NCBI GenBank assembly: GCA_007134805.1
Contig: SLKB01000242.1
Span: forward strand, 1-7,814
DNA: 7,814 bases
Direction of reading: 5' to 3'
Source of the DNA: Paracoccaceae bacterium
GTDB taxonomy: Bacteria > Pseudomonadota > Alphaproteobacteria > Rhodobacterales > Rhodobacteraceae
Positions within the stretch are counted from its first letter, which is position 1; each line of letters starts with the position of its first letter. Under the pieces are notes generated by a model. The model was not told where the DNA came from. It was given only the letters and a program-made list of their open reading frames with translations, and ran no database searches. The position numbers and the translations under genes were made by a program. Positions 1-7,040 of the stretch are shown piece by piece.

Positions 1-167
1 GCTTTTCCAGCCGCGATGTTCTGGCCCTTCTGGTTGCGGGCCTGCGCGGCGGTGGCTGGCAGGGACAGGCGCAAGACCTCACGGCAGTCGAGATCGAAGG
101 TGGGCTGCACGCCGCCGCGCGCTGTGCCGCGCAGCTTCTGGCGCGCGCCTTCACCCCGCCCGCATGA
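1..167 (+). CDS. g10: GTA tail protein gp10, 3' end only (tail-assembly-chaperone-like)
   Basis: The first complete codon is at position 3 and the reading frame stays open to TGA at 165-167. It gives a 54-residue C-terminal fragment that begins FSSRDVLALLVAGLRGGGW and ends LLARAFTPPA. This matches what I recall of the end of GTA gp10, a protein of about 100 residues encoded between the major tail protein and the tape measure in R. capsulatus-type GTAs. Proteins at this position in siphophages are usually tail-assembly chaperones that coat the tape measure while the tube polymerises; that role is inferred here from position and family. The visible part shows a helical Leu/Ala-rich stretch, a Gly-rich turn (GLRGGGW) and a final Ala-rich helix. 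The start lies upstream of the window. Its TGA overlaps the ATG of the next gene (ATGA), so the two are probably translationally coupled. Confidence 0.85.
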   Translation, partial: FSSRDVLALLVAGLRGGGWQGQAQDLTAVEIEGGLHAAARCAAQLLARAFTPPA

Positions 168-373
168 GCGTGCGGCCCGCGCTCGACTGGCCGGCGCTGA
201 TGCGGCTCGGGCTGCGCGAGCTGCGCCTGAGCCCGCGCGAGTTCTGGGCACTGACGCCGGTCGAATTGATGATCATGGCCGGGCTCGACGGCGCGCCCGG
301 CCCGCTGAGCCGCGCTCGGCTGGAAGACCTCGCGGCGCGTTTCCCCGACATAGTGAAAGGCGCTGAGCAATGA
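164..373 (+). CDS. g10.1: GTA gp10.1, small phage tail-assembly chaperone-like protein
   Basis: A 69-residue protein with the core DWPALMRLGLRELRLSPREF followed by WALTPVELMIMAGL and a C-terminal RARLEDLAARFPD. This is the pattern I know from the small GTA/phage family formerly called DUF2376, now grouped with tail-assembly chaperones (TAC). Such proteins are needed for tail assembly but are not usually prominent in the mature particle. The start at 164 is chosen because it forms an ATGA overlap with the g10 stop and leaves a full-length family member; no Shine-Dalgarno is visible upstream, so it probably relies on re-initiation after g10. Its own TGA overlaps the ATG of g11. It lies in the -1 frame relative to g10, and that frame has no stop from base 2 onward, the geometry seen in phages that make a G/GT frameshift fusion; no canonical slippery heptamer is visible. 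Confidence 0.85.
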   Translation: MSVRPALDWPALMRLGLRELRLSPREFWALTPVELMIMAGLDGAPGPLSRARLEDLAARFPDIVKGAEQ

Positions 374-1026
374 CCAGACTGAGCGATATCGAAGCCCACA
401 TCGAAGCGCTCGAGTCGCGCCTTGGCCAGACCTCGGGTCTGGTCGCAGAGTTCGACAAAGAACTGTTTGGGCTTGGCCGCAACCTGACCTTCACCGGGCG
501 CGAAGTCGAGGGCCTGTCGCGGAGTTTCTCTTTCGGGCTGCGGCGAGCCTTCGACGGGGTGATCTTCGACGGCAACCGGCTGCAGGATACGTTGCGTCAG
601 GTCGCGCAGAGCATGGTGAACTCGGTCTACAACACGGCCATGCGCCCGGTGCAGACTGCCTTTGGCGGTGCCCTGGCACAGGGGGTTGCTGGTGCGATGG
701 GCTCGATCATGCCGTTGGCGCAAGGTGGCGCCTTTGGTGCCGGTCGCGTGATGCCCTTCGCCAAGGGCGGTGTGATCAGCCAGGCGACGGCCTTTCCGAT
801 GCGCGGCGGGACGGGGCTCATGGGTGAGGCGGGCCCTGAAGCGATCATGCCGCTTGCGCGTGGGCCGGACGGGGCGCTTGGCGTGCGTGCCGCTGGCAGC
901 AATACGCAGGCGATCAACGTAACCTTCAATATCTCGACCCCCGATGTCGCAGGCTTCGAGCGCTCGCAAACCCAGATTGCGGCACAGATGAGCCGGCTGA
1001 TGGCCCGCGGCCAGCGCAATCGCTGA
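370..1026 (+). CDS. g11: GTA gp11, short phage tail tape measure protein
   Basis: A 218-residue protein, far shorter than ordinary phage tape measures but about the size of the R. capsulatus GTA protein. Residues 3-35 form a likely coiled coil (DIEAHIEALESRL). Residues 55-90 are an amphipathic helical region, and residues 92-118 are rich in Gly, Ala and hydrophobic residues and could insert in a membrane. Residues 126-172 carry the block typical of tape measure C-termini: MPFAKGGVI, then GLMGEAGPEAIMPLARGPDG. Residues 181-218 are a basic tail ending RGQRNR. In siphophage tails this protein fills the tube lumen, fixes tube length and leaves ahead of DNA. At roughly 0.15 nm per residue it predicts a tube of about 33 nm, a rough estimate. 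It overlaps g10.1 by ATGA, with a weak GAAAGG ribosome-binding site at 355-360. Confidence 0.92.
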   Translation: MTRLSDIEAHIEALESRLGQTSGLVAEFDKELFGLGRNLTFTGREVEGLSRSFSFGLRRAFDGVIFDGNRLQDTLRQVAQSMVNSVYNTAMRPVQTAFGGALAQGVAGAMGSIMPLAQGGAFGAGRVMPFAKGGVISQATAFPMRGGTGLMGEAGPEAIMPLARGPDGALGVRAAGSNTQAINVTFNISTPDVAGFERSQTQIAAQMSRLMARGQRNR

Positions 1027-1028
1027 AC

Positions 1029-1034
1029 AAGGAG
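1029..1034 (+). promoter_or_regulatory. Ribosome-binding site of g12
   Basis: AAGGAG lies 6 nt before the ATG at 1041, in the 14-nt spacer after g11. It is the strongest Shine-Dalgarno within the GTA block and the only place in the block where a gap separates genes, so g12 can be translated independently of g11. Confidence 0.75.
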
Positions 1035-1040
1035 CGCAGA

Positions 1041-1673
1041 ATGGCTTTCCATGAGATCCGCTTTCCGACGCATCTGGGCTTCGGCGCGCTGGGTGGCCCC
1101 GAGCGCCGCACGGAGGTCGTCGAACTCGCCAATGGTCACGAAGAGCGCAACAGCCCATGGGCCCAGTCGCGCCGGCGCTATGATGCGGGCCTTGGGCTGC
1201 GCGCCCTTGACGATCTGGAAGAGGTGATCGCGTTTTTCGAGGCGCGGCAGGGTATGCTGCACGCGTTTCGCTGGAAGGACTGGGCGGATTTCCGGTCGGC
1301 CCCTGCATCCCGAGCGCTGTCGTCGTCCGACCAGCTTCTCGGCACCGGCGATGGCGAGACGCAGGTCTTTCAGCTGCGCAAGGCCTATGCCTCGGGCGCA
1401 CAGACCTATTTCCGCACGATCACCAAACCCGTGGCGGGCACCGTGCAGGTCGCGCGCGATGGCGTCGAGTTGGCGGAAGGCGTTGATTTTTCTGTCGATC
1501 CGACATCGGGGCGCGCGATGCTTGTACAGGCGCCCGGGACCGGGGCCGAGATCCGCGCAGGTTTCGAGTTCGACGTGCCGGTGCGCTTTGACACGGATAT
1601 GGTTCAGGTCTCGGTCGCGAGTTTCAAGGCCGGTCAGGTGCCGCAGGTTCCGGTGGTCGAGGTGCGGCTATGA
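1041..1673 (+). CDS. g12: GTA gp12, distal tail protein (DUF2460 family)
   Basis: A 210-residue protein starting MAFHEIRFPTHLGFGALGGP, with the block RRRYDAGLGLRALDDLEEVI then FFEARQGMLHAFRWKDWADF at residues 45-80. These are signatures of the DUF2460 phage/GTA family. The middle (residues about 95-175) reads as beta-rich (FQLRKAY, YFRTITKPVAGTVQV, FSVDPTSGR), and the C-terminal part contains DVPVRFDTDMVQV. The RcGTA homologue forms the distal tail ring joining the tube to the hub; that role is taken from the family. Length is normal for the family and no disruption is visible. The start has a good AAGGAG at 1029-1034. The stop overlaps the g13 start as ATGA at 1670-1673. Confidence 0.93.
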   Translation: MAFHEIRFPTHLGFGALGGPERRTEVVELANGHEERNSPWAQSRRRYDAGLGLRALDDLEEVIAFFEARQGMLHAFRWKDWADFRSAPASRALSSSDQLLGTGDGETQVFQLRKAYASGAQTYFRTITKPVAGTVQVARDGVELAEGVDFSVDPTSGRAMLVQAPGTGAEIRAGFEFDVPVRFDTDMVQVSVASFKAGQVPQVPVVEVRL

Positions 1674-2545
1674 GCCTGGAGGAGCACCTGGCGACTGGCG
1701 CCACGACCATCGCGCGCGCCTGGGCGCTTCTGCGCAAGGACGGGCAGGTTCTGGGCTTCACGGATCATGATCGCGACCTGGTTTTCGAAGGGATCACCTT
1801 CCGGGCGGATGCAGGCTTGTCCGCCCGCGCGCTCGAACAGGTGACCGGGCTTGCGGTCGACAACTCCGAGGCTGTAGGCGCATTGCGCGACGCGGGGCTG
1901 ACCGAGACCGACATCGCCGCCGGGCGCTATGATGGCGCGCGCATTCGGATCTGGGAAGTCAATTGGGCTGCGGTCGCGCAGCGGCGCGAGATCTTCTCGG
2001 GCCATCTCGGCGAGATCACGCGCGAAGGCGGGGCCTTCCGGGCCGAACTGCGCGGACTGAGCGAGGCGCTGCGCCAGCCCGAGGGGCGCGTCTATCACGC
2101 TGCTTGTGCCGCTTGCCTTGGCGATGCCGCGTGCCGCTTCGATCTCGACACCCCCGGCTACTCGGTCGAACTGCCGCTTGTGGCCTCGAGCAACGGGCAG
2201 GATTTCACCTTCGAGCCGGTCACGGAGTTCGCGCAGGGATGGTTCGCGCATGGCCGGCTGATCGTGAAGACGGGTGCGGCAGCCGGACTCGTGGGCCTCG
2301 TGCGCCTTGACCAGATCAGTGAGGGCGCGCGCAGTGTCTCGCTCTGGGACAGTCTGCGCGCGCAGACGGTGCCGGGTGATCTGATCCGGCTTGAGGCGGG
2401 GTGCGACCGGCAAGCCACGACATGTCGAACGAAATTCTCCAACTTCCTGAATTTTCGTGGCTTTCCACATATTCCAGGCGAGGACTGGATGACCGCCTAT
2501 CCCAAGGCCGGACAGCCGCATTCGGGGGGATCATGGCGCAGTTGA
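1670..2545 (+). CDS. g13: GTA gp13, tail hub protein with probable Fe-S cluster (DUF2163/BR0599 family)
   Basis: A 291-residue protein that follows g12 with an ATGA overlap. Landmarks are HDRDLVFEGITFRADAGL at residues 33-50, the FSGHLGEITREGGAFRAEL block near residues 109-126, VYHAACAACLGDAACRFDL at 141-159, and CDRQATTC then FSNFLNFRGFPHIPGEDWM at 245-274. The last block is highly characteristic of the DUF2163 phage/GTA family. Family members resemble phage lambda gpL, and the RcGTA hub is reported to carry an iron-sulfur cluster. The expected ligands here are C146, C155, C245 and C252; C149 is an additional cysteine inside the first pair. The protein should form the trimeric hub between the distal tail ring and the g15 baseplate protein. 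The last 13 nt overlap the start of g14. Confidence 0.93.
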   Translation: MSLEEHLATGATTIARAWALLRKDGQVLGFTDHDRDLVFEGITFRADAGLSARALEQVTGLAVDNSEAVGALRDAGLTETDIAAGRYDGARIRIWEVNWAAVAQRREIFSGHLGEITREGGAFRAELRGLSEALRQPEGRVYHAACAACLGDAACRFDLDTPGYSVELPLVASSNGQDFTFEPVTEFAQGWFAHGRLIVKTGAAAGLVGLVRLDQISEGARSVSLWDSLRAQTVPGDLIRLEAGCDRQATTCRTKFSNFLNFRGFPHIPGEDWMTAYPKAGQPHSGGSWRS

Positions 2546-2982
2546 GCACTGGCGAGTCGGTTGTCGCCCTCGCTCGCGACTGGCTGGGCACGCCCTATCA
2601 TCACCGCGCTGCCAGCAAAGGTGCCGGAGCAGATTGTCTGGGGCTGATCCGCGGTATCTGGCGCGCGCGCCACGGTGCGGAGCCCGAGTTGCTGCTCGCC
2701 TATTCGCCGAGCTGGGCGGAAACAGGACCGGTCGAAACCCTCTGGCAGGGGCTCGCGCGACATCTTGTCCCTGCCGCCCAGCCCGCCGACGGGCAGGTGC
2801 TGTTGTTCCGGCTTCAGTCGCAGGCGCTTGCGAAGCATCTGGGGGTGCAATGCGACAATGGGCGGGCCTTCATCCATGCCTGTCCGCGGGCAGGTGTGAC
2901 ATTGGCCCCGCTCTCGCGACCCTGGGCGCGCAGGATCGTTGCGCGGTTCAACTTCCCGCCCTTGCAAGAAGAGACGGTATAG
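2533..2982 (+). CDS. g14: GTA gp14, NlpC/P60-type peptidoglycan peptidase
   Basis: A 149-residue protein starting MAQLSTGESVVALARDWLGT. The motif GTPYHHRAASKGAGADCLGL places the catalytic cysteine at C35; KHLGV gives the catalytic histidine at H102, and H115 (in FIHACPRAGV) is the probable third residue. This is the Cys-His-His layout of NlpC/P60 cysteine peptidases, which cut peptide cross-links or stems of peptidoglycan. In the GTA it is carried at the tail tip and would open the cell wall of the recipient. An in-frame upstream GTG at 2401 would add 44 residues, but that part is out-of-frame g13 coding sequence, so the ATG at 2533 is preferred. It is preceded closely by GGGGGGA and overlaps g13 by 13 nt, suggesting coupling. 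No signal peptide is visible, as expected for a virion protein. Confidence 0.93.
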   Translation: MAQLSTGESVVALARDWLGTPYHHRAASKGAGADCLGLIRGIWRARHGAEPELLLAYSPSWAETGPVETLWQGLARHLVPAAQPADGQVLLFRLQSQALAKHLGVQCDNGRAFIHACPRAGVTLAPLSRPWARRIVARFNFPPLQEETV

Positions 2983-2985
2983 ATC

Positions 2986-5900
2986 ATGGCGACCTTGGTG
3001 CTATCGGCGGTCGGCGGGGCAGTCGGATCTGGGTTCGGCGGCTCGGTCATGGGGCTTTCGGGGCTGGTGATCGGGCGGGCCGTCGGTGCAACTGTCGGGC
3101 GTGTGATCGACCAGCGCCTGCTCGGTAGCGGCTCCGAAGTGGTGGAGCGCGGACGCCTTGAGCAGTTGCGCGTGACCGGCGCGCTCGAGGGCGCACCAGT
3201 GTCACGGGTCTGGGGGCGCGTGCGTCTGGGTGGGCAGGTCATCTGGTCAAGCCGCTTCTGCGAGCGTGTGCGCACCAGCGGCGGTGGCGGCAAGATTGCG
3301 CCCCAGCCGAAGGTGCGCGACTACAGCTATTCGATTTCGCTGGCTGTGGCACTTTGCGAAGGGCCGATCCTTGGCGTGGGGCGGATCTGGGCGGATGGGC
3401 AGGAAATCGCGCCCGCAGATCTCAATCTGCGCATCTACCATGGCCATGAGGATCAACTGCCCGATCCCTTGATCGAGGCGATTGAGGGCGCGGGCCAGGT
3501 GCCCGCCTATCGCGGGATCGCCTATGTCGTGATCGAGGATCTCGAACTCGGTGCATTCGGCAATCGTGTGCCGCAATTGGGCTTCGAGGTGATGCGCGCA
3601 GCGCAGGCTGCGCAGGACGAAACCCTGTCAGATCACATCCGCGCGGTTGCCCTAATGCCGGGCTCGGGCGATTTTTCGCTGGCCACAAAGCCGCTTTACG
3701 TGCGCGATCTTCCCGAGGCCGGCACACCTGCGCCTGCGCCCTTCGCCGCGCGCGTGGCCGGGCCCGAACGCAAGGTGGTCAATCTCAACTCGCCGACCGG
3801 GCAGACCGACATCGCCGCTTCGATCGAGGCGTTGCGCCGCGAATTGCCGAACTGCAGTTCCATGCTGATGATCGTCTCGTGGTTCGGTGACGATCTGCGC
3901 GCGACCCACTGTCGCATCGCCCCGAAGATCGAATACGCCCGCCGCATCGCCGAGGGACAGCCCTGGTGGGTCGCCGGACGCTCCGCGATCACGGCGACCG
4001 AGGTCGCGCGTCTCGAAGGGCGCCCGGCCTATGGTGGCACGCCCTCTGATGCGTCGGTCATCGCTGCGATCAAGCTCGCCCATGCCGAAGGTCAGGAGGT
4101 GGTCTATTACCCCTTCATCCTGATGGAGATCCTGCCCGAAAACAGTTTGTCCGATCCGTATTCCGATGCGCCCGACCAGCCAGCGCTGCCCTGGCGCGGG
4201 CGAATTACCACGGCAAAAGCCCCGGGCCAGCCCGGCAGCAGCGATGCGACCGCCGCCGCTGCCGCCGAGGTCACCGCATTCTTCGGCACGGCCCGCGCGC
4301 AGGATTTCACCATCGCAAACGGAAAGGTCAGCTATTCGGGGCCCGATGAATGGCGCTATCGGCGCTTCATCCTGCATCAGGCGGCGCTCTGTGCGGCTGC
4401 CGGCGGGGTCAGCGCCTTCTGCATCGGCTCGGAAATGCGTGGGCTCACCCAGATCCGGGGGGCTGCCAACAGCTTCCCGGCTGTAGCCGCGCTCATCGAT
4501 CTGGCGGCCGAGGTCCGCGCGATCCTTGGCCCGAACACCAAGCTCACCTATGCCGCCGACTGGTCCGAGTATTTCGGCTACATGACGGCCGAGGGTGATC
4601 GTTTCTTCCATCTCGATCCGCTCTGGGCCGATGCCAACATCGATTTCATAGGCATTGACAATTACATGCCGCTCTCGGACTGGCGTGATGGCGATGACCA
4701 TCTCGATGCGGGTTGGGGCTCGATCTACAATCTCGACTACCTGCGGGGCAACGTTGCTGGCGGTGAGGGGTACGACTGGTTCTACGCCTCCGACGCTGAC
4801 CGCGCTCAGCAGATCCGCACGCCGATCCGGGACGAAAGCAGTTGGGGCGAGGACTGGATCTGGCGCGTCAAGGATCTGCGCAACTGGTGGGACAACCCAC
4901 ACCATGACCGGGTCGGCGGTGTGCGCGCAACCGAGCCCACGCCCTGGCAGCCGCGCTCGAAGCCCTTCTGGTTCACCGAATACGGCTGCGCGGCCATCGA
5001 CCGCGGGACCAACCAGCCGAATGTGTTTGTCGATCCGAAATCCTCGGAATCCTTCGCGCCCCATTTCTCGCGCGGCTGGCGCGATGATGCGATCCAGATG
5101 CAGTATATCCGCGCGGTGAACACTTACTGGGCGGATCCGGCCAACAACCCGCTCTCGGACCTTTACGGCGGGCCGATGGTCGATATGGCGCGGGCGCATC
5201 TCTGGGCCTGGGATGCGCGGCCCTACCCGTGGTTTCCTGGCAATCGTGCCCTCTGGACGGATGGTGATAACTGGGCGCGCGGGCATTGGATCACGGGGCG
5301 GGCCACGGCCCAGCCGCTCGACGTTCTGCTTGCCGAGATCTGTGCCTGGGCGGGGCTTTCGCAGGTCGACACGCGCGATGTCCACGGGGTCGTGCGCGGC
5401 TTCGCCGTGCCTTCGACCGAGACACCGCGATCGATGCTGCAGACCCTGATGCTGGCGCATGGGGTCGAGGCGGTCGAGCGTGACGGCGGCGTGTGCTTCC
5501 GGATGCGCAGTGGCCGCGTCACGGCCGAGGTGGCGCTCACGGATCTGGCCGCGCGGTCAGGGGGCGATCTGACGCTCACGCGCGCGCCTGACGCTGAAAT
5601 GAGCGGGCGCGTGCGCCTCGCCTTTGTCGAGGAAGGCGCCGATTTCGAGAACCGCATCGCCGAGGCGATCTACCCGGACGAAAGCGCCACGCGCGCCACC
5701 AGTTCGGATCTGCCCCTGGTCATGACCAAGGGCGAGGCGCGGCTGATGGCCGAGCGCTGGCTGACCGAGGCGCGCATCGCCCGCGACACGGCCCGTTTTG
5801 CGCTGCCGCCCTCCTGCCCGCTGGGCGCGGGCGATGTCGTGGCGCTGCAGGTCGAGGGCAAGCGCGGGCTCTGGCGGATCGACCGTGCCACTCTGCGCGG

Positions 5901-6927
5901 GGCGCGCGAGATCGAGGCGACGCGTATCGAGGATGCGCTCTATCACTGGGGCGACACCGATCGGAAAGGCACCCCGCTCACGCCCTACTTGCCGCCCTCG
6001 ACTGTCGAGCCGGTTTTCATGGACCTGCCCCTCATCACCGGCGAGGAGCCCCCGCAGGCCCCATGGGTCGCGGCCACGGCGCGGGTCTGGCCCGGGATGG
6101 TGGCCGTTCATCGCCACACTGGCGTCGACGCCTTCACGCTCGAAGCGCTTCTCGGCAGCCCCGCGCGAGTCGGCGTGACCGAAACCGCCCTGAGCGCCGC
6201 GCAAGCCGGTCTGTGGGATCGCGGCGCGCCATTGCGGGTGCGAATGATAAGCGGCGCGCTGCACAGCGCAAGCCCGGCGCAAGTGCTGGGTGGGGCCAAT
6301 CTGATGGCGATCGGTGACGGGGGCGATTGGGAACTGCTGCAGTTCTGCGAGGCCGTGCTCGTCGCGCCCGGGCTCTATGACATCCAGCGTCGGCTGCGGG
6401 GCCAGCAGGGCACTGACGGGGTGATGCCCGCGCTCTGGGCGCCCGGCGCGCTGGTCGTGATGATCGATGAGCGGCTGGAGCAGTTATCGCTGCCGCTCGA
6501 TGGCCTGGGCGTGCTGCGCACCTATCGCATCGGACCCTCAATGCAGGCCCTTGGCGATCCGAGCCATCGCGATTTAGAGGCCGTGTTCCAAGGCGCAGGG
6601 CTGCGCCCTTACCGGCCGGCGCATCTGCGCGCGACCCGGCGCACGGATGGTGCACTGGACCTGTCCTGGGTGCGGAGGACCCGCCGCGGCGGCGATACCT
6701 GGTCCGTGGCCGAAGTCCCTCTTGCCGAAGCGTTCGAACGCTATCTTGTGCGGGTGAGCAGGAATGGCGAGATCCTGCGCGAGGTTGAAGTAGCGAGCCC
6801 CCTCTGGACCTACTCTGCCGCCGCGCAAGCCTCGGATGGGGCGCATATGGGCCTGACCCTTGAGGTTGCGCAACTCTCCGAAACTGTCGGGCCCGGACCT
6901 TTCGCGCGGATCGAGTTGCTCGCATGA
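2986..6927 (+). CDS. g15: GTA gp15, 'megatron' baseplate/host-contact protein with TIM-barrel-like domain
   Basis: A 1313-residue protein, the usual scale for GTA gp15, starting 3 nt after g14 with a weak AAGAAGAG upstream. Residues 1-42 form a Gly/Ala-rich hydrophobic segment. Residues about 60-204 are a tail-hub-like region containing YSYSISLAVALCEGPI and PAYRGIAYVVIEDLELGAFG. Residues about 280-765 look like the GTA TIM-barrel-like domain: MIVSWFGDDL near 294, VVYYPFILMEI near 372, GSEMRGL with E483, YAADWSEYF with D525, GIDNYMPL at 556-563, and WFTEYGC with E665. Residues about 778-990 resemble the phage tail protein family Phage-tail_3. Residues about 1020-1200 are a C-terminal domain likely to face the host, and 1208-1313 read as a fibronectin-III-like beta module. 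By family it completes the baseplate and contacts the recipient surface. Whether the barrel is an active glycosidase cannot be decided from sequence. The TGA overlaps the next ATG. Confidence 0.95.
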   Translation: MATLVLSAVGGAVGSGFGGSVMGLSGLVIGRAVGATVGRVIDQRLLGSGSEVVERGRLEQLRVTGALEGAPVSRVWGRVRLGGQVIWSSRFCERVRTSGGGGKIAPQPKVRDYSYSISLAVALCEGPILGVGRIWADGQEIAPADLNLRIYHGHEDQLPDPLIEAIEGAGQVPAYRGIAYVVIEDLELGAFGNRVPQLGFEVMRAAQAAQDETLSDHIRAVALMPGSGDFSLATKPLYVRDLPEAGTPAPAPFAARVAGPERKVVNLNSPTGQTDIAASIEALRRELPNCSSMLMIVSWFGDDLRATHCRIAPKIEYARRIAEGQPWWVAGRSAITATEVARLEGRPAYGGTPSDASVIAAIKLAHAEGQEVVYYPFILMEILPENSLSDPYSDAPDQPALPWRGRITTAKAPGQPGSSDATAAAAAEVTAFFGTARAQDFTIANGKVSYSGPDEWRYRRFILHQAALCAAAGGVSAFCIGSEMRGLTQIRGAANSFPAVAALIDLAAEVRAILGPNTKLTYAADWSEYFGYMTAEGDRFFHLDPLWADANIDFIGIDNYMPLSDWRDGDDHLDAGWGSIYNLDYLRGNVAGGEGYDWFYASDADRAQQIRTPIRDESSWGEDWIWRVKDLRNWWDNPHHDRVGGVRATEPTPWQPRSKPFWFTEYGCAAIDRGTNQPNVFVDPKSSESFAPHFSRGWRDDAIQMQYIRAVNTYWADPANNPLSDLYGGPMVDMARAHLWAWDARPYPWFPGNRALWTDGDNWARGHWITGRATAQPLDVLLAEICAWAGLSQVDTRDVHGVVRGFAVPSTETPRSMLQTLMLAHGVEAVERDGGVCFRMRSGRVTAEVALTDLAARSGGDLTLTRAPDAEMSGRVRLAFVEEGADFENRIAEAIYPDESATRATSSDLPLVMTKGEARLMAERWLTEARIARDTARFALPPSCPLGAGDVVALQVEGKRGLWRIDRATLRGAREIEATRIEDALYHWGDTDRKGTPLTPYLPPSTVEPVFMDLPLITGEEPPQAPWVAATARVWPGMVAVHRHTGVDAFTLEALLGSPARVGVTETALSAAQAGLWDRGAPLRVRMISGALHSASPAQVLGGANLMAIGDGGDWELLQFCEAVLVAPGLYDIQRRLRGQQGTDGVMPALWAPGALVVMIDERLEQLSLPLDGLGVLRTYRIGPSMQALGDPSHRDLEAVFQGAGLRPYRPAHLRATRRTDGALDLSWVRRTRRGGDTWSVAEVPLAEAFERYLVRVSRNGEILREVEVASPLWTYSAAAQASDGAHMGLTLEVAQLSETVGPGPFARIELLA

Positions 6928-7040
6928 GCGCGCGCGTCCGCCTGACCGAGACGCGCGGGATCCTGCGATCCATCCGTGCAACCGACCCCAGCCGATATCT
7001 TGCCGCACTGGCCCGGCGCGCATCAGAAGGAGTAAGATAA
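6924..7040 (+). CDS. Small basic ORF (38 aa) coupled to g15, unknown function
   Basis: ATG at 6924 overlaps the g15 stop as ATGA, and the frame runs 38 codons to TAA at 7038-7040. The product starts MSARVRLTETRGILRSIRAT and ends RYLAALARRASEGVR. It has nine arginines against three acidic residues, so it is strongly basic, and it could form two short amphipathic helices. I do not recognise the sequence. In favour of it being real: it fills exactly the gap between g15 and the next gene, uses the same ATGA coupling as its upstream neighbours, and carries the Shine-Dalgarno of the next gene within its last codons. It could instead be a leader that only keeps ribosomes moving to the next start. 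No independent Shine-Dalgarno is visible. Confidence 0.5.
   Translation: MSARVRLTETRGILRSIRATDPSRYLAALARRASEGVR
7027..7032 (+). promoter_or_regulatory. Ribosome-binding site of the 97-aa gene
   Basis: AAGGAG lies 7 nt before the ATG at 7040, inside the last codons of the 38-codon ORF. It fixes the start of the 97-residue protein at 7040 rather than at the ATG 180 nt upstream in the same frame (6860), which lies within g15. Confidence 0.75.

Noticed and set aside
151..1401. Antisense open frame of 416 codons opposite g10.1, g11 and g12
   Set aside because: It spans three real genes on the other strand, and its product is Arg/Pro/Ala-rich with no domain signature. It is a GC-bias shadow.
2401..2532. 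Upstream GTG extension of g14 (44 additional residues)
   Set aside because: The extension is the out-of-frame reading of the g13 Fe-S and C-terminal coding region and has no family similarity. The ATG at 2533 gives the normal peptidase N-terminus.
3652..5460. Antisense open frame of 602 codons opposite g15
   Set aside because: It lies wholly inside the well-supported g15 coding sequence. Long antisense frames are common in high-GC genes with third-position GC bias. The translation is low-complexity, rich in Arg, Gly, Ala and Pro, with no recognisable motif.
6860..7039. Upstream start at 6860 for the 97-aa gene
   Set aside because: The extension lies in g15 and the 38-codon ORF. AAGGAG at 7027-7032 with correct spacing supports ATG 7040.
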